Shown here piece after piece: positions 1 to 7,406 of a stretch of DNA of 7,648 nt. Source of the DNA: Desulfobacteraceae bacterium (GTDB lineage Bacteria; Desulfobacterota; DSM-4660; Desulfatiglandales; B25-G16); NCBI GenBank assembly GCA_030669265.1, contig DAOVDY010000028.1:1-7648 (forward strand), in the 5' to 3' direction. Every line of letters begins with the position of its first letter. Positions within the stretch are counted from its first letter, which is position 1. The notes beneath the pieces were generated by a model that did not search any database, had not been told where the DNA came from, and worked only from the letters and a program-made list of their open reading frames with translations. The position numbers and the translations under genes were made by a program.

Positions 1-587
1 AAGAGGAAAAAAAAGCAGAAGACCTCAAAGAACAGGATAAGAAGTCCCGCGAGAAGGGCAGAGAAAAGAAGGTGAAGAGCTTAGAGGAGATGACAAAACG
101 GGAACTCTTGGAAAAAGTAAAAGAAACTGAGGTAAAGGCCCAAGAAAATTATGATCTCTATATGCGAACCTATGCTGAAATGGAGAATATTAAAAAGAGA
201 GGGAAAAAAGAAAGAGAGGAATTGGCAAAATTTGCAAATGAGTCTCTGATCCGGGAGATTCTACCAGCTATTGATAATCTCGAAAAGGCGATATCTCACG
301 CGAACAATGATACTAACCCATCAGGGTTGGTTAAGGGCCTTGAAATGACATTGGGTGGTCTCATGAAAACGTTAGAAAAATCGGGTCTTAAAGAGGTTGA
401 GGCAGTAGGAAAACCATTTGACCCCAATTTTCATGAGGCAATTTCACAACAGATAGATGATAAAGTTGCACCAGGACATATCATAATGGAGTTGCAAAAG
501 GGCTACCTGCTTAATGAGCGTTTGATTAGGCCATCAATGGTTGTGATCTCGCAAGGAAATAGTAAAAATGAAGCTAAAGGTACTTAA
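1..587 (+). CDS. grpE: GrpE, nucleotide-exchange factor of DnaK (5' end missing)
   Basis: GrpE is a cytoplasmic dimer that speeds ADP release from DnaK. The reading frame is open to the left edge: 23 complete codons precede a possible GTG at 72, with no ATG among them. They encode a Lys/Glu-rich stretch typical of the disordered GrpE N-terminus, so the true start is probably outside the window and GTG 72 is only a fallback. Counting from GTG 72, residues about 5-75 form the long charged dimerisation helix, with the family-like segment EMENIKKRGKKEREELAKFA followed by LIREILPAIDNLEKA. The C-terminal beta domain carries PFDPNFHEAISQQ and the hallmark LQKGYLLNERLIRPSMVVIS. The 171 residues from GTG 72 plus the missing part fit the usual 170-210. 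dnaK follows on the same strand after an unusually wide gap of 276 bases. The identification is firm; only the start is unknown. Confidence 0.96.
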   Translation, partial: EEKKAEDLKEQDKKSREKGREKKVKSLEEMTKRELLEKVKETEVKAQENYDLYMRTYAEMENIKKRGKKEREELAKFANESLIREILPAIDNLEKAISHANNDTNPSGLVKGLEMTLGGLMKTLEKSGLKEVEAVGKPFDPNFHEAISQQIDDKVAPGHIIMELQKGYLLNERLIRPSMVVISQGNSKNEAKGT

Positions 588-652
588 AATTAGGGAAATA
601 AATTATGTTAACTTTCGCTCATTTATGAACCTAGCTCCACTGCGCTACGCAA

Positions 653-741
653 TTGGAATAATGGAATTATGGAATGATGGGTATTAAGGACTTATTGACA
701 ATTATTTTTTCCGCTTTTAACCCAATATTCCATTATTCCAA
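653..741. repeat. 15-bp perfect inverted repeat with degenerate extension
   Basis: TTGGAATAATGGAAT at 653-667 is the exact reverse complement of ATTCCATTATTCCAA at 727-741, with 59 bases between. The similarity continues inward. The right arm, read in reverse complement, goes on as ATTGGGTTA (to 719). The left arm reaches a comparable GATGGGTATTA (676-686) after about ten extra bases that repeat TGGAAT. The left arm therefore looks like the right arm with a small internal duplication. Arms this long around an AT-rich core suggest a decayed miniature repeat element or a large RNA hairpin in the dnaK leader. It ends about 120 bases before the dnaK start. Confidence 0.7.
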
Positions 742-851
742 CTGGGTGACAATAATCAGTTGCCATTAAAAAGCTTATGATATCAATCGGTTGTAGAATT
801 TCTGAGACGTTAGATACTTTAGGCACTTTTTCTAGATAATAGATATATTTT

Positions 852-858
852 AAGGAGG
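852..858 (+). promoter_or_regulatory. Ribosome binding site of dnaK
   Basis: AAGGAGG lies five bases before the ATG at 864. It is a near-consensus Shine-Dalgarno sequence, which settles the dnaK start and suggests strong translation. Confidence 0.9.
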
Positions 859-863
859 AAATA

Positions 864-2783
864 ATGAGTAAAATAATCGGAATCGATTTAGGAACTACAA
901 ATTCCTGTGTGGCTCTTATGGAGGGAGGTGAGCCAAAGGTAATTCCCAATGTAGAAGGGAATCGGACCACGCCTTCTGTTGTGGCATTTACTGATAGTGG
1001 AGAACGGCTTACAGGGCAGACTGCAAAAAGGCAGGCAATTACCAATCCGGAAAACACTGTCTATGCGGTTAAAAGACTAATTGGGAGAAAGTTTGATTCA
1101 TCTGAGATTCAAAGAGATGTTAAGATATGTCCTTACAAGATTACTAAGGCAAAAAATGCCGATGCTCAGATTACCGTCAGAGGCAAGGATCATACCGCAG
1201 CCGAGATTTCTTCAATGGTATTACAGAAAATGAAGCAAACCGCTGAAGAATATCTTGGCGAAAAGGTGACTGATGCTGTGATTACCGTTCCAGCCTATTT
1301 TAATGACAGCCAGAGACAGGCAACAAAGGATGCAGGAAAGATAGCGGGATTGAATGTTCAAAGGATCATTAATGAGCCTACGGCTGCCTCACTTGCATAT
1401 GGTCTGGATAAAAAGAAGGAAGAAAAGATTGCTGTGTTTGATCTTGGGGGCGGGACCTTTGATATTTCTATCCTGGAGATAGGTGAAGGAGTATTTGAGG
1501 TTAAATCTACAAACGGAGATACCCATTTAGGTGGTGAGGATTTTGATCAAAGAGTTATGGATTATCTTGCTGATGAATTCAAAAAGGATCAGGGTATTGA
1601 TCTAAGGAATGATAAAATGGCATTACAACGTCTGAAAGAGGCGGCTGAGAAGGCAAAGATGGAACTTTCCACCTCAATGGAGACAGATGTTAATCTCCCC
1701 TTTATTACTGCTGATGCAAGCGGGCCGAAACATTTGAATATTAAACTAACCAGGGCAAAACTCGAGTCTCTTGTAGAGGATTTGGTTGATAAAACAGTCG
1801 AGCCCTGCAAGATTGCCTTAAGGGATTCTGGTTTGAAGGTCAATGAAATAAATGAGGTCATTCTGGTTGGTGGAATGACCAGGATGCCCATGGTTCAGGA
1901 AAAGGTAAAGCAAATCTTTAGTAAAGAGCCGCACAAGGGTGTTAACCCTGATGAGGTTGTTGCAATCGGTGCAGCTATACAAGGAGGTGTATTAAAGGGT
2001 GATGTAAAAGATGTTCTCTTGCTTGATGTGACTCCTCTTTCACTGGGAATTGAGACCCTTGGTGGTGTTTTCACCAAGCTCATTGAGAAAAATACTACAA
2101 TACCTACTAAAAAGAGCCAGGTATTCTCAACTGCGGCTGATAACCAGCCTGCAGTTTCCATCCACGTTCTTCAGGGTGAGAGGGAAATGGCTGCCTACAA
2201 TAAAACCCTTGGTCGCTTTGAACTGGTTGGGATTCCACTAGCGCCAAGAGGCATGCCTCAGATAGATGTAACCTTTGATATTGATGCAAATGGTATTGTT
2301 AATGTATCTGCCAAAGATATGGGAACTGGAAAGGAACAATCTATTAAGATAACCGCCTCAAGCGGCCTTAGTGAGGAGGAAATTGAAAGGTTAGTCAAGG
2401 ATGCTGAGCTTCACAGTGAAGAAGATAAAAAGAAGAGAGATCTTGTTGATGCTCGAAATGCTGCTGATTCTCTCATCTACTCTACTGAGAAATCTCTTAA
2501 AGAGGCTGGGGACAAACTCGATGCTGGCATAAAAGGAGAGATAGATAATGCTATAGCTAATCTTAAAAAGGCGATGGAGGGTGAAGATACATCAGAAATT
2601 AAACGGCTTTCAGAGGAGTTGACACAGGTTTCACATAAAATAGCTGAAGTTTTGTATGCCCAGGCTGCCCAATCACAAGGACAAGCTGGCCCGGAGGCAG
2701 GCCCTGCGGAACAAGAGACAACGAAAAAGGATGAGGAGGTTGTTGACGCAGATTTTGAGGAAGTAAAGGATGACAATAAATAA
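864..2783 (+). CDS. dnaK: DnaK, Hsp70 molecular chaperone
   Basis: DnaK is the ATP-driven cytoplasmic Hsp70 that binds exposed hydrophobic peptide segments, working with DnaJ and GrpE. The 639-residue length is normal for bacterial DnaK. The nucleotide-binding domain shows the phosphate-1 motif DLGTTNS at 8-14, [15 protein letters not shown] at 144-158, [11 protein letters not shown] at 170-180, the phosphate-2 motif [10 protein letters not shown] at 191-200 (with the conserved threonine at 198), and the adenosine motif [10 protein letters not shown] at 333-342. The interdomain linker [15 protein letters not shown] is at 381-395. The substrate-binding beta domain follows (about 395-505), then the helical lid. 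A Gln/Ala/Gly-rich linker near 600-615 leads to the usual acidic tail, [16 protein letters not shown] 864 has a strong Shine-Dalgarno sequence and gives the canonical [10 protein letters not shown] start. The last 14 bases overlap the next gene. I see nothing missing or aberrant. Confidence 0.99.
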   Translation: MSKIIGIDLGTTNSCVALMEGGEPKVIPNVEGNRTTPSVVAFTDSGERLTGQTAKRQAITNPENTVYAVKRLIGRKFDSSEIQRDVKICPYKITKAKNADAQITVRGKDHTAAEISSMVLQKMKQTAEEYLGEKVTDAVITVPAYFNDSQRQATKDAGKIAGLNVQRIINEPTAASLAYGLDKKKEEKIAVFDLGGGTFDISILEIGEGVFEVKSTNGDTHLGGEDFDQRVMDYLADEFKKDQGIDLRNDKMALQRLKEAAEKAKMELSTSMETDVNLPFITADASGPKHLNIKLTRAKLESLVEDLVDKTVEPCKIALRDSGLKVNEINEVILVGGMTRMPMVQEKVKQIFSKEPHKGVNPDEVVAIGAAIQGGVLKGDVKDVLLLDVTPLSLGIETLGGVFTKLIEKNTTIPTKKSQVFSTAADNQPAVSIHVLQGEREMAAYNKTLGRFELVGIPLAPRGMPQIDVTFDIDANGIVNVSAKDMGTGKEQSIKITASSGLSEEEIERLVKDAELHSEEDKKKRDLVDARNAADSLIYSTEKSLKEAGDKLDAGIKGEIDNAIANLKKAMEGEDTSEIKRLSEELTQVSHKIAEVLYAQAAQSQGQAGPEAGPAEQETTKKDEEVVDADFEEVKDDNK

Positions 2784-4815
2784 AGTCCCTTATTTTATAA
2801 AGGCCATTACTGTTTTGATAGCGGTAATGGCCTTTTTTGTATTCTCCTGTGAGAGAAGGATAATTTTAAAGGAACCACCTGAGAGGGTAGTTGTAAAGGA
2901 ACCACCTGAAAAGAGAGCAGTCATCGATTATTTCTCAGAGGCTGAGAATTATTGGAGTGAGAAAAAATATGAAAAGGCACTGACGGCTTACGATCTATAC
3001 CTTACGGTAGAACCAAAAGGAGATAGGGTTAGAGATGCATTAACGAGGAAGGCAACTATATATTATAATACGAACCAGTATGAGGAGGCCTTGCCCCTGT
3101 TTTTAGATGTTATCGAAGAATATCCCCTGGAAAGAAGGGCTGAGATCCACCTTTTAACTGCCAAGACATATTTTCACATGCAAAAATACCCAGAATCAAG
3201 ATTATCTGCTTTACGCTGGCTTGAGATTTATACATATTATCCTGGCAGAGAAGAAGTATTTTTTCTTTTAGGCCAAACCTTAAAAGAATTACATAATAAT
3301 CCACGGGCCTTTTATTGGTGGCTCAAGGTATTGGAATCATCATCAGTGAAAGGAGAGGAGAAGGAAAAAATAAGGTTGCAACTTTTAGATCTTATCTATC
3401 AAGCTACAGAAGACGAACTAATGCAAATGGCTGCCTATGCTGAAGAGTCTGATCTTATTTATCCTATATACTACCAGCTTACATTATTTTATCTTATCTC
3501 GGGTAGATTAGAGAAGGCACGCGAGGCAGTATTAAATGTGGTGAGTTTTGCACTGGAAGAAGAATGGGCTATAAAGCCTCAAGAAATGCTCCAGATGATT
3601 GATGAGAGATTACAGGTGCGTCCTAATGTTGTTGGCTGCCTCTTACCTTTGAGTGGTCCATTTGCTATGTATGGACAGGAGGTTCTAAACGGTCTCGAGC
3701 TCGGTTTTGATATTTTTCAGGAGAACGAAGAAAGCCTTTCATCTATGGAGCTTGTTATCAGGGACACAGAAGGTGATCCTGAAACAGCAATTGAGGCTAT
3801 AAAAGAGCTGGCAGAAAAAGAGAGGGCACTTGTCACTATAGGCCCTCTTATTAGCAAGGTGGCTGAAGGGGTTGTGGAAAAGGCTCAAGAATTAGGTATG
3901 CCTATAATCACCTTAAGCCAGAGTGAAGCCATTACAAAAAAGGGAGAGATGGTTTTTCAGAATTGCCTTAATCCAGAGGACCAGCTAACAAGCTTAATAA
4001 ATAAGGTTATGGGAGAGATGGGATTAATGAGATTTGCTATTCTCTATCCTGCCAATTCTTATGGCAGATACTTCATGGATAAACTATGGGATAAGGTTGA
4101 ATCTAATGGAGGGGTGATAAATGCAGTAGAGTCATATGATCCGAAGAGTACAGATTTTGCAGTAGAGATAAAAAAGATGGTTGGTCTTTTCTATCCCAGG
4201 CCAAAACCAGACATTGAGGAAGAAGAGGAAGATAAAGAAGGGGATGAGGGACAATTAGAGCAGAACATCGAAGAACTGAAAGTGGAAGCGCAAGTGAAGG
4301 CTGAAGAACAAGAGTTAGAAGAAGAACCGGAACCTATCGTTGATTTTGATGCTGTCTTTATCCCTGACAGTTATGAAAGGGTAGGACTTATAGCATCTCA
4401 GTTGGCCTATCATGATGTTATAGGGGTAACACTTTTAGGAACAAATCTTTGGAACTCTCCGAAATTAATAGACATCGCTGGAAGATATGTTCATGGAGCA
4501 ATATTTCCTTCTGGATTCTTTCCTGGTAGCGGTTATATAAGTGTAGATAGTTTTGTTGAGCAGTACAGAGTCAGTTTTGGTCAAGAGCCACGACTTCTTG
4601 CTGCAATAGGCTACGATACTATCCGAGTAGTCAAAGAAATCTTAAAGGAAAAAGGTAAAGACATAAAGACAAGAGAAAATTTCCGATCTGCATTAGCAGG
4701 AAATAAATATTTTGATAGCGTAACCGGACCAATGGTTTTTGATAATGAAAGAAAGGCAAAAAGAGATCCCCTTCTTCTGACCATTAGCGGCAGTCACTTT
4801 CTTCCTATGCCGTAA
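2770..4815 (+). CDS. TPR-containing penicillin-binding-protein activator (LpoA/LppC-like) lipoprotein
   Basis: This is a predicted envelope lipoprotein of 681 residues. A hydrophobic signal peptide (about 7-26) ends in VFSC, making Cys27 the likely lipidated residue; Phe at -2 is atypical for a lipobox. A KEPPE repeat follows, then TPR-like helical hairpins at about 52-190, such as [20 protein letters not shown] and [20 protein letters not shown], with more helices to about 282. Residues 284-675 form a type-1 periplasmic-binding fold opening with [26 protein letters not shown], as in branched-chain amino-acid binding proteins and in the C-terminal domain of LpoA. The TPR-plus-binding-fold order matches LpoA, which activates the peptidoglycan synthase PBP1A, but substrate and partner are inferred. 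An acidic insert of about 42 residues interrupts the fold at 481-522. The ATG overlaps dnaK by 14 bases and GAGG at 2757-2760 can act as Shine-Dalgarno, so translation is probably coupled. A plain ABC-transporter binding protein is the alternative, but no transporter genes are nearby. Confidence 0.85.
   Translation: MTINKVPYFIKAITVLIAVMAFFVFSCERRIILKEPPERVVVKEPPEKRAVIDYFSEAENYWSEKKYEKALTAYDLYLTVEPKGDRVRDALTRKATIYYNTNQYEEALPLFLDVIEEYPLERRAEIHLLTAKTYFHMQKYPESRLSALRWLEIYTYYPGREEVFFLLGQTLKELHNNPRAFYWWLKVLESSSVKGEEKEKIRLQLLDLIYQATEDELMQMAAYAEESDLIYPIYYQLTLFYLISGRLEKAREAVLNVVSFALEEEWAIKPQEMLQMIDERLQVRPNVVGCLLPLSGPFAMYGQEVLNGLELGFDIFQENEESLSSMELVIRDTEGDPETAIEAIKELAEKERALVTIGPLISKVAEGVVEKAQELGMPIITLSQSEAITKKGEMVFQNCLNPEDQLTSLINKVMGEMGLMRFAILYPANSYGRYFMDKLWDKVESNGGVINAVESYDPKSTDFAVEIKKMVGLFYPRPKPDIEEEEEDKEGDEGQLEQNIEELKVEAQVKAEEQELEEEPEPIVDFDAVFIPDSYERVGLIASQLAYHDVIGVTLLGTNLWNSPKLIDIAGRYVHGAIFPSGFFPGSGYISVDSFVEQYRVSFGQEPRLLAAIGYDTIRVVKEILKEKGKDIKTRENFRSALAGNKYFDSVTGPMVFDNERKAKRDPLLLTISGSHFLPMP
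2799..2838 (+). terminator. Intrinsic-terminator-like hairpin inside the lipoprotein signal-peptide codons
   Basis: AAAGGCCATTAC (2799-2810) pairs perfectly over 12 bp with GTAATGGCCTTT (2824-2835) around a 13-base loop. A run of six T (2833-2838) begins within the stem's 3' arm and ends just past it. This is the classic Rho-independent layout, placed 15 bases after the dnaK stop. It also lies wholly within the next gene, where it encodes residues from about 10 to 23 of the signal peptide. It may end most dnaK transcripts and act as an attenuator for the lipoprotein gene. Ribosomes translating the overlap could disrupt it. Confidence 0.7.
2867..2909 (+). repeat. Direct repeat of 16 bases encoding KEPPE twice
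   Basis: TAAAGGAACCACCTGA occurs at 2867-2882 and again at 2894-2909, a period of 27 bases or nine codons. In frame it gives LKEPPE then VKEPPE (residues about 33-47), just after the presumed lipidated Cys27. It looks like a recent in-frame duplication that lengthened the tether between the membrane anchor and the TPR domain. Confidence 0.85.
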
Positions 4816-4938
4816 TATATTCTTCTTTTCCCTGATCAATTCCTACAATTAATTAAAAATATGTCACTGTATTTGCGAATCTAAACGCTTAGTTCAGCGG
4901 CAGAACTTACTATAATAACTATTACTATACTATTTTTA
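4816..4938. other. Gap between convergent genes
   Basis: These 123 AT-rich bases separate the 3' ends of the lipoprotein and FIST genes. The only symmetry I see is a weak AGTTC/GAACT hairpin near 4890-4907, with no T-run on either side. I cannot identify a convincing terminator for either gene. Confidence 0.5.
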
Positions 4939-6159
4939 CTACTCAGCCAAAACCAGCAAGACTCCTGTCCAGTCTAAACCCCTACTCTTTTTAAGGAGAG
5001 GGGCAATTTCAACTCCAGAATAAAAACCTAATAATGGAATATTATATTGATTAAATACCTCCTGTACTTCTGAAGCTTCTTCAATTTTTGTATTTAGGTA
5101 TTTTGCCGTCCGTCCAGCACAATCAATATACATCCCAAAAAGAGCTTTTCTTCCCTCTGTTTTTATTTGCTCCATTAGCTTTGTTGAATTTCTCTTTGCT
5201 GATTCTATCATTTTTGTGGTATCCCGTAACATAAATTGTATTTCTGTACCTTCTTCAAAGTCTGGTTCAAAAATACCAATGCCTTCTCCATTGGGTAAAA
5301 CTCCCGTAATTAGTCTATTGACATAATTAGCTTCTTTCGGTTCCTCGAATCTTGTTCCAAAGTTTTTGCCTATTGTTAAGAGATCGACAGGATTCTGATT
5401 CCGCCAGTTCTGATTTCCGAATAACTCATCAATCATCTCAACAATTGGTTTACCATCCAATTCATAGATGTTTGAACCCTGTATTTTTGTAATCCTATGA
5501 TACACACCATCTAACGGGCTACAGCCATGCATAATCCGAAAATAGGGTTTGAAATCCCCAGCTAATAAAGCCCCAACAACACTTTGGTTGCCAACATAGC
5601 TGCCACAAAACTGCTTTGTAGGACTCAGATCATAATCACCCATTACACCTGCACCTATAATAGGCACGTTTGAGCGAAGTTCTTGTGCTATCCCCTCAAG
5701 TAACGGTGATGAGGCGTTTAAAGTCGGAGGTGTATCATTTGTTGCATGAATTTTTATTGAATCATAGAATATAAGTAAAAGATTGTCTTCTGGTTCCTTT
5801 GCTAATTTTTTTGCTAATTTTATTCCTGCTAATCTTTCATCTCTATCTAAATTATCGACGACAACTAATTGAGTTCTTATTGTATCTAATTGAATTACCG
5901 CAGCACCGGCGGGATAACCTTCATATGACAAACAATAATTAGTGATTACGCCAATTGTTGAGCCGCCGATTATCGGTACTTTATTCCCTACAACTGATTG
6001 CAGTCCTTTAAAGAATTCATTATGATCAAGCTGTCCACTGCAAAAAGAAATCACAAGATCAGGCCTATCTATGTTGCTCTTTGTTATTGCATTTTCTGCT
6101 ACTTTTTTTCCTGATAAAAGAGCGTCTTCTTCATTACAGTATCCAATTCCAACTTTCAT
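4939..6159 (-). CDS. FIST-domain sensory protein (FIST N + FIST C)
   Basis: FIST (F-box and intracellular signal transduction) domains are proposed small-ligand sensors, possibly for amino acids, usually found with bacterial signalling modules. This 406-residue protein has only the FIST unit. The N-terminal part (about 1-200) contains two similar strand-turn segments, VPIIGGSTIG at 61-70 and VPIIGAGVMG at 165-174. The C-terminal part (about 205-400) contains YELDGKPIVEMIDELFG near 232-248, YIDCAGR at 344-350 and GFYSGVEIAP at 378-387, which match what I recall of FIST_C. There is no signal peptide, transmembrane helix, kinase, GGDEF or methyl-accepting domain, so it should be cytoplasmic and signal through another protein. 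ATG 6159 follows a strong Shine-Dalgarno sequence. It converges on the lipoprotein gene and has no partner in the window. The family call is good; ligand and output are unknown. Confidence 0.88.
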   Translation of the reverse strand: MKVGIGYCNEEDALLSGKKVAENAITKSNIDRPDLVISFCSGQLDHNEFFKGLQSVVGNKVPIIGGSTIGVITNYCLSYEGYPAGAAVIQLDTIRTQLVVVDNLDRDERLAGIKLAKKLAKEPEDNLLLIFYDSIKIHATNDTPPTLNASSPLLEGIAQELRSNVPIIGAGVMGDYDLSPTKQFCGSYVGNQSVVGALLAGDFKPYFRIMHGCSPLDGVYHRITKIQGSNIYELDGKPIVEMIDELFGNQNWRNQNPVDLLTIGKNFGTRFEEPKEANYVNRLITGVLPNGEGIGIFEPDFEEGTEIQFMLRDTTKMIESAKRNSTKLMEQIKTEGRKALFGMYIDCAGRTAKYLNTKIEEASEVQEVFNQYNIPLLGFYSGVEIAPLLKKSRGLDWTGVLLVLAE

Positions 6160-6162
6160 TTT

Positions 6163-6168
6163 CCTCCT
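6163..6168 (-). promoter_or_regulatory. Ribosome binding site of the FIST gene
   Basis: On the minus strand AGGAGG lies three bases before the ATG at 6159. The match is strong although the spacing is short, and it supports this start. Confidence 0.8.
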
Positions 6169-6192
6169 TTTGTAACAATCACATGTTTGTTT

Positions 6193-6259
6193 TTAATCCG
6201 CCATATGCGGACAAGGATTAATGCGCCTCAGGCGCATTAATTCCCCGCAGCTTGCTGCG
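6193..6259. repeat. Cluster of three back-to-back palindromes (REP-like or miniature element)
   Basis: Three palindromes follow one another. First, TTAATCCGC (6193-6201) and GCGGA...TTAA (6207-6221) flank CATAT, with a six-base CAAGGA interrupting the right arm. Second, TTAATGCGCCT (6218-6228) and AGGCGCATTAA (6230-6240) are perfect 11-bp arms around one C. Third, CGCAGC (6246-6251) and GCTGCG (6254-6259) surround TT. The first two share a TTAA. The cluster sits 34-100 bases upstream of the FIST start codon, so it may span that gene's promoter or lie in its leader. It resembles dispersed palindromic intergenic repeats. It lacks a T-run that would make it an obvious terminator on either strand. 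Confidence 0.75.
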
Positions 6260-6651
6260 AGATAGTTTATTCTCAAACCCTGTTTTTGGGGTATGGCAGG
6301 TGGCAGTAAAAATAAAGAAAGGCAAGCTGAATGTCAAAGGAAAATTAATCAATATCAGATTTGGTATATTCAAAGCAGTGTGGCGGTCAGTATCCTGGTC
6401 GGCCTTTAACATTAATTATACGTAACATTTTAGCTCTTTTAAATTACCTGGTGAATGAGCATGGGGATGTCTTTTTTTACCATGCTTTTCTGTCCTGGGT
6501 GCATTTGGATAATTCACGACATTATTGTGCTTGGTTCTTAGATCCCAAAATTCAAAATTTCTTTTGGTACTCATAACCTCAAGTTGATTACAGTATTTGG
6601 GGTTCTAGAATCAGTTATTGCTAAAGAATATTTGTGCTATTGGCTAATTAT
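6260..6651. other. Noncoding stretch between the FIST and TerB genes
   Basis: About 390 bases hold no gene I can recognise. The open frames here (for example - strand 6218-6412, which runs through the palindromes, a TTG-started + strand frame at 6361-6576, and a 52-codon - strand frame at 6416-6574) lack good ribosome binding sites, domains or familiar motifs. It probably contains the promoter of the FIST gene and the 3' end of the TerB transcript, but I cannot place either. Decayed mobile or repeat DNA is possible given the adjacent palindromes. Confidence 0.5.
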
Positions 6652-7110
6652 TCAAGCCCGATTTTTTACCTTCAGCTTGGCCTCAATGAGTTGTTTATGA
6701 GTAAGACGGAGTAAGGTAGCCAGTTTGTGGACCAGATAATCTTCATGTTTGTCAAGTTTTCCATCCGCATATACAATATCCCAAACGGTTTCAACGACCC
6801 GAATTTTTTCCTTAATCGAATAGTTTTGATTAATAAGATTCGTAAATTGCCATAGGTCTATACTCCCTTTCAGTTCTTTGTTCGATGCTTCAAGGAGTTT
6901 TTTTGCATGTTCATCAGATAAATCAAAATCTCTTTTCAGGATAGAGATAATATTTTCTCTTTCCAACGCACTGAACTCACCGTCTATATTGGACATCTCG
7001 AGTAAAAGAGCGCAGGTCGCTATACGAATATCGTGAGGCCTTTGTCTCCTCTGATTAGAAGAATCATCATGGCTTCTTTTGCCAAAAAACTTTTTTACAA
7101 GATCAATCAT
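6652..7110 (-). CDS. TerB-family (tellurite-resistance TerB / DjlA-N-like) protein
   Basis: This small, soluble, helical protein of 152 residues belongs to the TerB fold family, whose members have two related helical halves with acidic metal-binding sites. The first half has ALLLEMSNIDGEFSALERENI at about 34-54, with Asp43, Glu45 and Glu50 as likely acidic ligands. The second has VWDIVYADGKLDKHEDYLVH at 109-128, with Asp116, Asp120 and Glu123. The basic/polar N-terminus (1-26) before the domain may be a tail. Fold members occur in tellurite-resistance proteins and in the DnaJ-like co-chaperone DjlA; here no J domain and no other ter genes are present, so tellurite resistance should not be assumed. 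ATG 7110 is preceded by AAAGGA on the minus strand at workable spacing. It is divergent from pcm. Confidence 0.85.
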   Translation of the reverse strand: MIDLVKKFFGKRSHDDSSNQRRQRPHDIRIATCALLLEMSNIDGEFSALERENIISILKRDFDLSDEHAKKLLEASNKELKGSIDLWQFTNLINQNYSIKEKIRVVETVWDIVYADGKLDKHEDYLVHKLATLLRLTHKQLIEAKLKVKNRA

Positions 7111-7406
7111 TTATTAATTCCTTTAACTGTTTCAAATTCGGCATAACATCAAATGATACGATCTATTTTTTTGTTAGCACAAACTCACAATAAAATCTCA
7201 ACACTCGAACTTGACCATCAAGATCCATTATCATATACTCTTAAAAGATACAACTAAACCCTTTCCTAAATTGACAGTACACTACTATCATAATTTAGCT
7301 CGCTCATGTGAGGGAAGGAACTTCCAATAAAAAAATTATGAGGCCCTGAAGAATATCATCAAGGGAAAATTTATACATCTATTCTATAATTTATAATAGA
7401 AAAAAT
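7111..7406. other. AT-rich gap between divergent genes
   Basis: These 296 bases lie between the TerB gene start and pcm, so promoters for both are expected here. TTGACA occurs at 7271-7276, and two TATAAT hexamers at 7385-7390 and 7392-7397 lie just before the pcm start, but none pairs with a good partner at 16-18 bases. GGAAG-GAA-CTTCC (7313-7325) is a small perfect inverted repeat that might be an operator. No ORF of note is present. Confidence 0.45.

Larger units (their letters stand above)
588..863. other. grpE-dnaK intergenic region
   Basis: This gap of 276 bases separates two genes that are often closely spaced. I see no convincing ORF on either strand apart from a shadow of dnaK. It holds one inverted repeat (listed separately) and, at its 3' end, the dnaK ribosome binding site. 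I found no CIRCE element (TTAGCACTC-N9-GAGTGCTAA) and no good sigma-32 promoter. A TTGACA hexamer lies at 695-700, inside the loop of the inverted repeat, but it has no matching -10 box at normal spacing. The gap could carry a dnaK-specific promoter or leader, but the sequence does not prove one. Confidence 0.6.

Noticed and set aside
695..729. Possible sigma-70 promoter for dnaK starting with TTGACA at 695-700.
   Set aside because: The hexamer is perfect, but the bases at 16-18 spacing (around 717-724, TTAACCCA) are a poor -10 box, and AATATT at 724-729 is too far away.
692..1057. A 121-codon minus-strand frame across the dnaK start.
   Set aside because: It is antisense to the highly conserved dnaK N-terminus and has no features of its own.
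4886..4910. A hairpin between the convergent genes as a bidirectional terminator.
   Set aside because: The stem is only five base pairs (AGTTC/GAACT) and has no T-run on either strand.
6218..6412. A 64-codon minus-strand frame containing KLSRSKLRGI.
   Set aside because: Its C-terminal part is simply a translation of the palindrome cluster, and it lacks a ribosome binding site and domains.
6416..6574. A 52-codon minus-strand frame starting MSTKRNFEFWDLRTKHNNVV.
   Set aside because: It has only a weak GAGG upstream, no recognisable domain and lies in apparent noncoding DNA; length alone is not enough.
6361..6576. A 71-codon plus-strand frame.
   Set aside because: It begins at TTG without a Shine-Dalgarno sequence and its composition is not protein-like.
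7173..7200. A CIRCE-like half site (TTAGCAC) in the gap upstream of pcm.
   Set aside because: The matching GAGTGCTAA half is absent, so it is not an HrcA operator.
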